Below are positions 29,629-37,619 of a stretch of DNA of 64,000 nt, piece after piece. Location of the stretch: NCBI RefSeq assembly GCF_003938605.1, contig NZ_RHWX01000002.1, positions 1-64,000 on the forward strand, given 5' to 3'. Below the pieces are notes generated by a model, which saw nothing but the letters and a program-made list of their open reading frames with translations, did not search any database and was not told the origin of the DNA. Position numbers and translations under genes: made by a program. Every line of letters begins with the position of its first letter. Position 1 is the stretch's first letter. Origin of the DNA: Brevundimonas sp. 357 (GTDB taxonomy: Bacteria > Pseudomonadota > Alphaproteobacteria > Caulobacterales > Caulobacteraceae).

Positions 29629-29649
29629 CCCTCTCCTGTTGGGAGAGGG
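29629..29649. repeat. CCCTCTCC/GGAGAGGG palindrome
   Basis: CCCTCTCC and GGAGAGGG pair around TGTTG directly after the terminator U-tract. It is a second copy of the short palindrome type at 13859 and 47763. Confidence 0.6.
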
Positions 29650-29684
29650 TGACGATATGGCGTCATTCGTTCCGAACCCGCTGC

Positions 29685-29700
29685 AGTTGTCGCGACAACT
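29685..29700. promoter_or_regulatory. perfect 16-bp palindrome, candidate operator of gspC
   Basis: AGTTGTCGCGACAACT is fully self-complementary and lies 84 bases before the gspC start, in the only intergenic space ahead of the type II secretion operon. A dimeric repressor or activator site is the likeliest reading; the regulator is unknown. Confidence 0.45.
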
Positions 29701-29783
29701 TCTCGGCCCTGTCATTGTTCGGAGCGAGCCGGGTACGGAGCATCCGACTAGGGAGGTTTTGCGGCCGCGAAAGGCCGTGGGGG

Positions 29784-30635
29784 ATGTCTTCCTTGTTCGC
29801 TGGCCTTCGCAAATCGAGCGCCGTTTCGCCGGGCGGGAAAGCCCTGTCCCTGCGCGGATTTCGTCGCCCTCCGCTGCGGCGTCTGGTCGAGGCGGGGCTG
29901 GCGGTTCTTCTGTTAATTCAAGTCGTAAGGCTGGTCTGGCTGTTCGCCGCGCCGACGCCTCCAGCGACGCAGGCGCGGCCTCTGCCGGAGGTCGACCTGG
30001 GCGTGCTGTCGCGCTTCGACGCCTTCTTCCGCAACGGCGGCGGCGGGGCCGAGGCGGCGTCGTCGAACGGCGGCGGCCTGAGCCTGTTCGGCGTGCGCGC
30101 GGACGGCGCGGGCGGCGGCTCGGCCATCATCGGCCTGGTGGATGGACGCCAGGTCTCGGTCGGTGCGGGCGAGGAGGTGGAGCCGGGGCTGACCCTGAGC
30201 GCCGTCGCCCCCGACCACGTCATGCTGTCGCGCGGCGGCGCGCCGTTCCGTCTCGACTTCCCCGATATGGCGTCCGGGGCAGCCTCTGCGGCGCCCGCGA
30301 CGACGGCGCCTCCGGTCGTGTCGACGCCTGAACCGGCCTCGGCCGAGGGCGCGGTGGTCGATCCTCAACGTCTGATCGCTCAGGCGGGGCTGCGGCCGCG
30401 CATCCAGGGCCTGGGGATCAAGGGGCTGACCGTGTCCGCTTCGGGCGACGGGGGCGAGTTGCGCAATGCAGGCCTGCGCTCAGGCGACGTCATCCTGTCA
30501 GTCAACGGCACGGCCCTGAACAGCCCGCAGGCGCTCGCCGCCCTGCGCGGCCAGTTGGCCGACGCTCCCTCGGCCCAGATCCAGTTCGAGCGCGACGGTC
30601 AGGTCCGCTCCACCACCGTAAGGACGCGCCCATGA
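29784..30635 (+). CDS. gspC: type II secretion protein GspC
   Basis: A 283-residue bitopic inner-membrane protein that links the inner platform to the secretin. One membrane helix (VEAGLAVLLLIQVVRLVWLF) lies at about residues 36-55. It is followed by a periplasmic homology region (SAIIGLVDGRQVSVGAGEEV) and a C-terminal PDZ-like domain (LRSGDVILSVNGTALNSPQ). The ATG at 29784 follows GTGGGGG; an in-frame upstream ATG would add a Cys/Arg-rich stretch foreign to GspC. The stop overlaps gspD. Confidence 0.85.
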   Translation: MSSLFAGLRKSSAVSPGGKALSLRGFRRPPLRRLVEAGLAVLLLIQVVRLVWLFAAPTPPATQARPLPEVDLGVLSRFDAFFRNGGGGAEAASSNGGGLSLFGVRADGAGGGSAIIGLVDGRQVSVGAGEEVEPGLTLSAVAPDHVMLSRGGAPFRLDFPDMASGAASAAPATTAPPVVSTPEPASAEGAVVDPQRLIAQAGLRPRIQGLGIKGLTVSASGDGGELRNAGLRSGDVILSVNGTALNSPQALAALRGQLADAPSAQIQFERDGQVRSTTVRTRP

Positions 30636-32767
30636 AGGCCCCCAGTCGTCGCTCTGGAAGCCGCTCTCTGTTGACCGGCGTGCTGGCCGCTGTTCTGGCG
30701 GTGCAGCCGCTGGCCGCCGCGCCGGTGATGGCGCAGGAAGCGCGCCAGACGCTGAACGTCCAGAACGCCGATATCCGCGCCTTCGTGCAGGATGTGGCGC
30801 GCACCACGGGGCGCACCTTCATCGTCGATCCGGCGGTGACGGGCACGGTGACGGTGTCCAGCCCGCGTCCCCTGACCCGCGCCCAGCTGTTCGAGGTCTT
30901 CCTGTCGACGCTGCGGGCCAATGGTCTGGTGGTGACGCCGACGTCTTCGGGCGCCTATCGCATCAGTCCGGCGCAGGGGGCGGCGCAGGGACCGGCCACG
31001 GTCGGCGCCGAACGGTTTTCGACCGAGGTCTTCACCCTTCGCCACATCGACGCCGCCTCGGCCGCTGAGACGATCCGGCCTCTGGTCGGAGCGCAGGGGC
31101 AGGTGCTGGCCAATCCCGGCGCCAACAGCGTGGTGGTGGCCGACTTCGCCGACAACCTGTCGCGTATCCGGGCGCTGGTCGGCCGCATCGACGTGGACCG
31201 TTCGGCCTATGAGGTGGTGGCGCTGGAGAACGCCTCGGCGCGCGAGATCGCCGGCGTGCTGCAACAGGTGACGGGCGGTCCCGGCGGGCCGGGTCTGGTG
31301 ACGATCACCCCGGTGGAAAGCTCCAATGCGCTGGTGCTGCGCGGCGACGGTCAGGCGCTGGCGCGGGTACGCGGCCTGATCGCCGATCTGGACGGACGGG
31401 CGCGGGCCAGTCAGGACGTCAACGTCGTCTTCCTGGAGCACGCCGACGCCGAGCAGCTTCTGCCGGTCCTGCAACAGATCGTCGGCCAGCCTGCGGATGC
31501 GGCGGCGACGTCTTCGCCGCGCCTGCGCACGGCCCGCGCGGGGGCGACCAATGCGACCAGCGGCATGGGGCAGGGCGGCCTGACCACGATGGGCGAGGCC
31601 GACAGCGGGCCGATCGGCTCGACCACCGTCACCGCCACCGGCCAGCGCGCCACCATCGCCCGTTTCCCCGGCGCCAACGCCCTGGTCATCTCCGGTCCGG
31701 CGGACCTGCAACGCACCCTGACCGAGGTGATCCGGCAACTGGACGTGCGCCGCCAGCAGGTGCTGATCGAGGCCATCGTCGTCGAGCTGAGCGACAAGGC
31801 CGTACGCGACCTGGGCGTCCAGTGGCTGATGGCGGGCGAGCAGGGCGTCGGCCTGACCAACTATTCCGACCGCGCGGCGCCGCTGGTGCCCATCGCGGGC
31901 GGGGCGGCGGCGGGTCAGCTCGACAAGGACGATCCCCTGCGCGAGCGGCTGCAGAACCTGGCCCTGAACAGCCTGCTGGGCTCCAACGGCTTTGTCGGCG
32001 GGGCGGGCGGCAAGTGGGGCGACGGCCTGTTCGGTTTCATCATCAATGCGGCCAAGACGGACGCGGGCTCCAACCTGTTGCAGACCCCGTCGATCATGAC
32101 GTTGGACAATGAAGAGGCCACCTTCCTGGTCGGGCAGGAGGTGCCGATCACCACCGGCCGGGCCATTCTGGACGGCAATTCCAACCCCTTCACCACGACT
32201 GAGCGCAAGGACATCGGGGTGCGCCTGACGGTGCGGCCCCAGATCAATGCGGGGGGCTCCATCACCCTGACCCTGCGGCAGGAGGTGTCGAGCATCAACG
32301 GCCTGCTGACCAGCGGCGCCGCCGACCTGATCCTGGACAAGCGCGAGCTGGAGACGACGCTGGTCGTCGATGACGGCGACATCGCCGTGGCGGGCGGCCT
32401 GCTGGATCAGAACGACCGGCTGGAGACCAGCAAGGTGCCGGGGCTGGGCGACATTCCGGGCGTCGGCGTCCTGTTCCGCTCGACCAGCCGCGAGCGGGGG
32501 CGGACCAATCTGATGGTCTTCCTGCGTCCGACCATATTGCGCACTACGGCGGACGCGCAGGGGCTGGCGGCGGATCGCTGGGGCTATATGCGCGGCGAGC
32601 AGCAGCGCGTTCACCCCGATCGCGAGCCTAGCCTGGACGCCCTGTTGCGCGACTATATGCAGGCCCAGCCGCCCGCGGCTCCGGCAGCGGGCGAGCCGCT
32701 GGTCATCGCCCCCGTGGAGCCGGTCGCGGCCCGGCCGTTGCCGCCGGTGACGGGAGCCGCCCGGTGA
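30632..32767 (+). CDS. gspD: type II secretion secretin GspD
   Basis: The 711-residue outer-membrane channel has a signal peptide ending near APVMAQ (residue 35). N0 (LNVQNADIRAFVQDVARTTG) and N1-N3 repeats follow, the last split by a Ser/Thr/Gly-rich loop. The C-terminal secretin domain shows VGQEVPITTGRAI, VRLTVRPQIN and VPGLGDIPGVGVLFRS. About 60 residues after the core form an S-domain-like Pro/Ala tail that might bind a pilotin. The start overlaps gspC by four bases (ATGA). Confidence 0.95.
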   Translation: MKAPSRRSGSRSLLTGVLAAVLAVQPLAAAPVMAQEARQTLNVQNADIRAFVQDVARTTGRTFIVDPAVTGTVTVSSPRPLTRAQLFEVFLSTLRANGLVVTPTSSGAYRISPAQGAAQGPATVGAERFSTEVFTLRHIDAASAAETIRPLVGAQGQVLANPGANSVVVADFADNLSRIRALVGRIDVDRSAYEVVALENASAREIAGVLQQVTGGPGGPGLVTITPVESSNALVLRGDGQALARVRGLIADLDGRARASQDVNVVFLEHADAEQLLPVLQQIVGQPADAAATSSPRLRTARAGATNATSGMGQGGLTTMGEADSGPIGSTTVTATGQRATIARFPGANALVISGPADLQRTLTEVIRQLDVRRQQVLIEAIVVELSDKAVRDLGVQWLMAGEQGVGLTNYSDRAAPLVPIAGGAAAGQLDKDDPLRERLQNLALNSLLGSNGFVGGAGGKWGDGLFGFIINAAKTDAGSNLLQTPSIMTLDNEEATFLVGQEVPITTGRAILDGNSNPFTTTERKDIGVRLTVRPQINAGGSITLTLRQEVSSINGLLTSGAADLILDKRELETTLVVDDGDIAVAGGLLDQNDRLETSKVPGLGDIPGVGVLFRSTSRERGRTNLMVFLRPTILRTTADAQGLAADRWGYMRGEQQRVHPDREPSLDALLRDYMQAQPPAAPAAGEPLVIAPVEPVAARPLPPVTGAAR

Positions 32768-34257
32768 TCACCGTCGTCGATCCGCGCCTGCCCTACGGTT
32801 TCGCCAAGACCCACGGCGTCCTGCTGCTGGCGGCGGGCGAGGTGATGGCGGTCGGGGTGCGCGAGGGCGCCGACCCTCTGGCCCTGGTCGAGGCGCGCCG
32901 CGCGCTGGGCCGCCCGCTGGAGGCGACGCCGCTGAGCGCCGCCGCCTTCGACCGCAAGCTGTCGGAAGTCTATGCGGGCGAGCAACTGACGGCGGCCGAC
33001 GGCGACGACCTGTCCCTGCCGGTCGGCCTGGACAGTCTGGTGGACGACATCCCGGCGGCGGCGGATCTGCTGGACGCCACGGACGACGCGCCGGTCATAC
33101 GCCTGATTAACGGCGTCATCGCCGAGGCCGCCCGCATCGGCGCCTCGGACGTGCATCTGGAAAGCTATGAGACGCGCCTGCTGGTGCGGATGCGGGTGGA
33201 CGGGGTGCTGCGTGAGGCGCTGAGCCTGAACCCGCGCGTGGCGCCGCTGCTGGTGTCGCGCATCAAGGTCATGGCGCGGCTGGACATCGCCGAGAAGCGT
33301 AAACCCCAGGACGGGCGCATCCCCCTGACGCTGGGCGGCAAGTCGCTGGACGTGCGCGTCTCGACCCTGCCGTCGCGGGCGGGCGAGCGGGTGGTGCTGC
33401 GGATTCTGGACAAGGATCAGGCCGGGCTGACGCTGGACCGGCTGGGCATGGACCCGGCGGCGCTGGAAGCCTTCCGCCATGCGCTGGCCGAGCCGAACGG
33501 CATCGTCCTCGTCACCGGGCCGACCGGCTCGGGCAAGACGACCAGCCTCTATGCCGGGCTGTCGCTGCTGAATGACGGCTCGCGCAACATACTGACGGTC
33601 GAAGACCCGGTCGAATACGCCATGGAGGGCGTGGGCCAGACGCAGGTGAATCCCAAGGTCGGCATGACCTTCGCCGCCGGTCTGCGCGCCATCCTGCGTC
33701 AGGATCCCGACGTGGTCATGGTCGGCGAAATCCGCGACACGGAGACGGCGGCCATCGCCGTTCAGGCCTCCCTGACCGGCCATCTGGTGCTGTCGACGGT
33801 CCACACAAACGACGCGGCCGGGGCGGTGACGCGCCTGCGCGACATGGGGGTCGAGCCCTTCCTGCTGGCCTCGACCCTGCGGCTGGTGGTGGCCCAGCGG
33901 CTGGTGCGGCGCCTGTGCCCGCACTGCCGGATCGAGGAGACGGCGGACAAGGCGACGGCGCGCCTGATCGGGGCCGAGGAGGGCATGCGCGTCTGGCGGC
34001 CGCACGGCTGCGCCGACTGCGGCTCGACCGGCTATGTCGGCCGCATCGGCCTTTATGAGACGTTGGCGGTGGACGAGAAGGTGCGCCGCCTGATCGCCTC
34101 GGGCGCCGACGAGGACGCGGTGTTCGACGCCGCCTTCGCGTGCGGCGGGACGCTGGCCGACCGGGCGCGGGCGCTGGTGCTGGAGGGCGTCACCTCGGTC
34201 GAGGAAGCCCTGCGCGTGGCGCGTCAGGAAACCGCCGCCGAAGAGGTCGCGGCCTGA
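32764..34257 (+). CDS. gspE: type II secretion ATPase GspE
   Basis: A 497-residue cytosolic hexameric ATPase that drives pseudopilus assembly. Walker A is GPTGSGKT with Lys258, the Walker B region is QDPDVVMVGEIRD, and the zinc-binding tetracysteine module is Cys385, Cys388, Cys416 and Cys419 (CPHC...CADC). The N-terminal domain that docks on GspL is present (about 1-100). It starts with GTG within the last bases of gspD (GTGA overlap). Confidence 0.97.
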   Translation: MITVVDPRLPYGFAKTHGVLLLAAGEVMAVGVREGADPLALVEARRALGRPLEATPLSAAAFDRKLSEVYAGEQLTAADGDDLSLPVGLDSLVDDIPAAADLLDATDDAPVIRLINGVIAEAARIGASDVHLESYETRLLVRMRVDGVLREALSLNPRVAPLLVSRIKVMARLDIAEKRKPQDGRIPLTLGGKSLDVRVSTLPSRAGERVVLRILDKDQAGLTLDRLGMDPAALEAFRHALAEPNGIVLVTGPTGSGKTTSLYAGLSLLNDGSRNILTVEDPVEYAMEGVGQTQVNPKVGMTFAAGLRAILRQDPDVVMVGEIRDTETAAIAVQASLTGHLVLSTVHTNDAAGAVTRLRDMGVEPFLLASTLRLVVAQRLVRRLCPHCRIEETADKATARLIGAEEGMRVWRPHGCADCGSTGYVGRIGLYETLAVDEKVRRLIASGADEDAVFDAAFACGGTLADRARALVLEGVTSVEEALRVARQETAAEEVAA

Positions 34258-35468
34258 TGGCGGCCTTCGACTACATTGCGGCCGACGCGGCCGGGCGGAC
34301 GATCAGCGGCTCCGTGACCGCCGCCGATGAGGCCGCCGCGCGCAAGGCGCTGGCGAAGCGTCAACTGGCGCCGTTGCAGCTGTCGCCGGGCCGAGCGGGC
34401 GCGGTCGCAACGTCGAAATCCGGCCGGACCGGACGACTGTCGCCCAAGGCGCTGGCGCTGACGACGCGGCAGTTGGCGACGCTGGTCTCCGTCTCTCCGC
34501 TGGAGGAGGCGTTGCGCAATCTGATGCTTCAGGCCGATCGACCCAACGTCCGGCGGGTACTGGAAGGCGTCCACGCCGGGGTGATCGAAGGGCGGCGCCT
34601 GTCCGACGCCATGGGCCAGCAGGGCGCGGCCTTTCCGCCGCTGTATCGCGCCATGACGGCGGCGGGCGAGCAGTCGGGCGCGCTCCAGCCCATCCTTGAG
34701 CGTCTCGCCGACGGGCTGGAGCGGGAGGAGGTCGTGCGCGGCAAGGTGCTGACGGCGCTGGTCTATCCGTGCGTGCTGGCGGTGGTGGCGCTGGGCGTCA
34801 TCGTCGCCATGATGACCTACATCGTGCCCAAGGTGGTCGATCAGTTCGACAGCATGGGCCAGACCCTGCCGCTGCTGACGCGGCTGGTCATCGGCCTGTC
34901 GGATCTGATGCGCGACTGGGGCTGGCTGATGGCGCTGATCCTCGCCGCCGTGGTCGGCGCGGGGCTGATCGCGCGGCGGCGCGAGGCGGTGCGGCTGAGG
35001 CTGGACGCCTGGGTGCTGCGGCTGCCGCTGGTCGGACGTCTGACGCGCGACCTGCACGGGGCGCGCATGGCCCGCACCCTGTCGACCATGATCGCGGCGG
35101 GCCTGCCGGTGCTGGAGGGGCTGACCATCACCGCCCGCACCGTCTCCAACCGCGCCCTGCGCCGCGCTACCGAACAGATGGCCGAGGCCGTGCGCGAGGG
35201 CGGAGGCCTGTCGGCCGCCATGCGCCGCGCCGAGGTGTTCCCGCCCATCCTCGTCTACATGACCGCATCGGGCGAAAGCAGCGGTCGGCTGGAGCCCATG
35301 CTGGAGCGCGCGGCCGACTATCTGGAGCGCGAATTCTCCAACTTCACCGCCGTGATGCTCAGCCTGCTGGAGCCGGCGATCATCGTGGTCCTGGGCGGGA
35401 TCGTCGCCGTGATCGTGCTGTCGATCCTGCTGCCCATCCTTCAGATCAACACCCTGGCTCTGGGGTGA
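34257..35468 (+). CDS. gspF: type II secretion platform protein GspF
   Basis: The 403-residue inner-membrane protein has the duplicated GspF/PilC domain (about residues 65-190 and 270-390), with AMTAAGEQSGALQPILERLA and MTASGESSGRLEPMLERAA as the paired signatures. Three membrane helices are visible, near residues 165, 220 and 375. The N-terminal AFDYIAADAAGRTISGSV is typical. The ATG overlaps the gspE stop by one base. Confidence 0.95.
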   Translation: MAAFDYIAADAAGRTISGSVTAADEAAARKALAKRQLAPLQLSPGRAGAVATSKSGRTGRLSPKALALTTRQLATLVSVSPLEEALRNLMLQADRPNVRRVLEGVHAGVIEGRRLSDAMGQQGAAFPPLYRAMTAAGEQSGALQPILERLADGLEREEVVRGKVLTALVYPCVLAVVALGVIVAMMTYIVPKVVDQFDSMGQTLPLLTRLVIGLSDLMRDWGWLMALILAAVVGAGLIARRREAVRLRLDAWVLRLPLVGRLTRDLHGARMARTLSTMIAAGLPVLEGLTITARTVSNRALRRATEQMAEAVREGGGLSAAMRRAEVFPPILVYMTASGESSGRLEPMLERAADYLEREFSNFTAVMLSLLEPAIIVVLGGIVAVIVLSILLPILQINTLALG

Positions 35469-35479
35469 GAGAGGCATTG

Positions 35480-36061
35480 ATGTTCAAGACCTTCGCGCGT
35501 CCTCTTACTCCGTCATTCCCGGCCTTGTGCCGGGGATCCATAGACTCGACGGTCGATGGTCGAACGGTCGCGTTCCGCCTGTCCTCGGCTGCGTTTATGG
35601 ATCCCCGGCACAAGGCCGGGGATGACGCTGGAAGGGAAGGCCGGCGTGCCGGCTTCACCCTGGTCGAGCTCATGGTCGTCATCGTCATCATCGGCCTGTT
35701 GGCGACGGTGGTGGCCATCAACGTCCTGCCCAGTCAGAACAAGGCCATGGTCGGCAAGGCGCGGGCCGACATATCGGTGCTGGAGCAGGCGGTGGAGACC
35801 TATCGCCTCGACAATCTGACCTTCCCGACGGACCAGCAGGGTCTGAAGGCGCTGACGGCGCCGCCCGCCGATCTGGCGCGGCCGGAACGCTATCGCCAGG
35901 GCGGCTATGTCCGCCGCCTGCCGGAAGACCCGTGGGGCAATCCCTATCAGTACCGCCGCCGCAGCGCCCATGGCGGCCAGTTCGACATCTGGTCTTTCGG
36001 CGCCGACGGCCAGGAAGGGGGCGAGGGGAATGACGCCGACATCGGCAACTGGCAGGGCTGA
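35480..36061 (+). CDS. gspG: major pseudopilin GspG with palindromic insert in leader
   Basis: The 193-residue major pseudopilin polymerises into the type II piston. The prepilin site is Gly58|Phe59 with Glu63 at +5 (AGFTLVELMVVIVIIG), then the N-terminal helix, the family motif PTDQQGLKALTAPP and the C-terminal NPYQYRRRSAHGGQFDIWSFGADGQ-type calcium loop. The leader is 58 residues instead of about 6-15 because a 117-bp palindromic element (39 codons) sits in frame between MFKTFARPLT and the basic GREGRRAG. GAGAGG seven bases before 35480 supports this start. An internal ATG at 35597 gives a 19-residue leader but has no ribosome site. Cleavage by the prepilin peptidase would remove the whole insert. 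Confidence 0.9.
   Translation: MFKTFARPLTPSFPALCRGSIDSTVDGRTVAFRLSSAAFMDPRHKAGDDAGREGRRAGFTLVELMVVIVIIGLLATVVAINVLPSQNKAMVGKARADISVLEQAVETYRLDNLTFPTDQQGLKALTAPPADLARPERYRQGGYVRRLPEDPWGNPYQYRRRSAHGGQFDIWSFGADGQEGGEGNDADIGNWQG
35511..35627. repeat. 117-bp palindromic element inside gspG
   Basis: The left arm (31 bases from CGTCATTCCCGGCC) and the right arm (31 bases ending GGCCGGGGATGACG) are complementary at 30 of 31 positions, separated by 55 bases. It ends in CGTCAT/ATGACG like the other copies in this window. Length 117 is divisible by three, and no stop arises in the gspG frame. Confidence 0.9.
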
Positions 36062-36620
36062 GGTCCGCCTAGCCACTCCCGCCACGTCATCCCCGGCCTT
36101 GTGCCGGGGATCCAGAGACTCACGGCTGGATCGTCGGGGCAAAACGCTTCAACGGCGCCGCCCGGCGTGGCTGGATTCTCGGGCCAAGCCCGAGAATGAC
36201 GGCAGGAGGGGTTTCACCCTTGTCGAGTTAATGGTCGTCATCGCTATCATCGGCGTGGCGGCGGGAGCGGTGCTGCTGTCCATGCCGGACCCGCGCCCGA
36301 CGCTGGCGGTCGAGGCCGAACGGTTCGCCGCGCGTCTGACGCTGGCGCGCGAAGAGGCGGTGATGACCAATCGCCCGGTGGCTCTGCGCGCCGATGCGGC
36401 GGGCTATGGCTTCGAGAGCTTCGACGGCGCCGCCTGGACGCCTTTGACCGGCGTGCTGGCGCCGAAGGCATGGGGCGAGGGGGCCGCCGTCGCTGGAGCT
36501 GCGCGCGCTGTGTTCGACCCCACCGGCGGCGCCGACGCCGCCAGCGTGCGGCTGGAGCGCGAGGGCCAAGCCGTCACCGTCGCCATCGACGGCGCGGGCG
36601 AGGTGACGATCCATGAGTGA
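36030..36620 (+). CDS. gspH: minor pseudopilin GspH with palindromic insert in leader
   Basis: A 196-residue minor pseudopilin. The prepilin site is Gly61|Phe62 with Glu66 at +5 (RGFTLVELMVVIAIIG), followed by LAVEAERFAARLTLAREEAV, the helix typical of GspH, and a beta-rich head. The proposed ATG lies inside the end of gspG behind GCGAGGGGA and gives a 61-residue leader, 39 codons of which are a second 117-bp palindromic element. A later TTG inside the element is the only alternative seen. The stop overlaps gspI by eight bases. Confidence 0.8.
   Translation: MTPTSATGRAEVRLATPATSSPALCRGSRDSRLDRRGKTLQRRRPAWLDSRAKPENDGRRGFTLVELMVVIAIIGVAAGAVLLSMPDPRPTLAVEAERFAARLTLAREEAVMTNRPVALRADAAGYGFESFDGAAWTPLTGVLAPKAWGEGAAVAGAARAVFDPTGGADAASVRLEREGQAVTVAIDGAGEVTIHE
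36085..36201. repeat. 117-bp palindromic element inside gspH leader
   Basis: It begins CGTCATCCCCGGCCTTGTGC and ends CCCGAGAATGACG. Each end forms its own hairpin (CCCCGGCCTTGTGCCGGGG; TTCTCGGGCCAAGCCCGAGAA), and the outer tips are complementary. The length is identical to the gspG copy although the interiors differ, and the gspH frame stays open through it. Confidence 0.85.
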
Positions 36621-36978
36621 GGGAGCGCCCCGCGCGGGCTTCACCCTGATCGAGTGTCTGGTGGCGCTGGCCGTGTTCGGTCTTGCGGCGATGGCGTTGC
36701 TGAACCTGTCGGGCGAGAGCACCCGCTCGGCGGCGCGGGTCGAGACGCGGACGCTGGGCGGCGTCGTCGCCGACAATGTGGCCGCCGAGGCGATGATCGC
36801 GCGCGACCTGCCCAGCGGCAGCACGTCGGGGCAGGCGTCGCTGGGCGGACGCGAATGGCGCTGGGTGCGGGTGGTCAGCGCGACCGACATGCCGGGCGTC
36901 GGTCGCATCGACGTTCGCGTCTTCGCCGATGAGGAACAGGCCGCCGAACGCGTGCTGTTCCGGGCGGCGGGCGCATGA
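36613..36978 (+). CDS. gspI: minor pseudopilin GspI
   Basis: The 121-residue protein has a normal nine-residue leader (MSEGAPRAG) followed by FTLIECLVALAVFGLA, with Glu at +5. GspI starts the pseudopilus tip together with GspJ and GspK. The rest is a short beta-rich head containing LGGREWRWVRVVSATDMPG, a typical GspI segment. Start and stop overlap both neighbours, so it is translationally coupled. Confidence 0.9.
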   Translation: MSEGAPRAGFTLIECLVALAVFGLAAMALLNLSGESTRSAARVETRTLGGVVADNVAAEAMIARDLPSGSTSGQASLGGREWRWVRVVSATDMPGVGRIDVRVFADEEQAAERVLFRAAGA

Positions 36979-37619
36979 GGAAAGATCGCCTATCCGCTCA
37001 AGCAGCGAGCCGCCGCGCGGCGAGCGATAGCGGAAGAAAGAGAGCCGGGTTTACACTGGTCGAGGTCATGATCGCCCTGCTGATCTTCGCCCTTCTGGCG
37101 GGGGCGGGCGCGCTGGTGCTGGGGCAATCGATCGAGACGCGGTTCGCGGTGAAGGCGAACGCGGACCGGGTGGCGGCGCTGCAACGCACCCGCGCCCTGC
37201 TGCGCGCCGATCTGGCGCAGGCGACGGCGCGGCGGGTGCGCGGGCCGACGGGGCGTCCGGCGCCTCAGGCGATCATGGGGCCGCAACGGCCGGGCGATCC
37301 GCTGCTGGTGCTGGCCCGCAGCGGCTGGAGCAATCCGGACGGCGCGCCGCGCGCCTCGGTTCAGAGGGTCGAGTACCGGCTGGTCGAGGATCGGCTGGAG
37401 CGCCGCGTGGCCCCCTATCTGGACGGGGCGCGGGCCGGGCCGCCGCAGGTGCTGTATCGCGGGGTGACGCAGGCGCGCGTCGCCTTCATCCAGAACGGGT
37501 CCGAGGCGCCCGCCTTTTCCGCCGGCAGCGACCGGCCCCTGCCGGACGCCGTGCGGGTGACGCTGACGCTGGACGGTTTCGGTCCGGTCGAGCAGCTGTT
37601 TCTGGTCGCGGCCGCATGA
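36975..37619 (+). CDS. gspJ: minor pseudopilin GspJ
   Basis: A 214-residue tip pseudopilin: Gly25|Phe26, Glu30, and the helix FTLVEVMIALLIFALLAGAG. The head includes RTRALLRADLAQATARRVR and PDAVRVTLTLDGFG near the end. The leader is 25 residues and carries an inverted repeat (TCCGCT at 36993, AGCGGA at 37029) that codes for SAQAASRRAASDSG, again between start and cleavage site. The start overlaps gspI (ATGA). Confidence 0.88.
   Translation: MRKDRLSAQAASRRAASDSGRKRAGFTLVEVMIALLIFALLAGAGALVLGQSIETRFAVKANADRVAALQRTRALLRADLAQATARRVRGPTGRPAPQAIMGPQRPGDPLLVLARSGWSNPDGAPRASVQRVEYRLVEDRLERRVAPYLDGARAGPPQVLYRGVTQARVAFIQNGSEAPAFSAGSDRPLPDAVRVTLTLDGFGPVEQLFLVAAA
36993..37034. repeat. 42-bp inverted repeat in the gspJ leader
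   Basis: TCCGCT and AGCGGA bound a GC-rich interior with an internal GCCGC/GCGGC pairing. It is 14 codons long and in frame. Its ends differ from those of the 117-bp elements, so it is a different repeat type if it is a mobile repeat at all. Confidence 0.4.

Noticed and set aside
34769..35479. Upstream part of a long frame that continues into gspG
   Set aside because: This part is an out-of-frame shadow of gspF. The true gspG begins at 35480, where a ribosome site is present.
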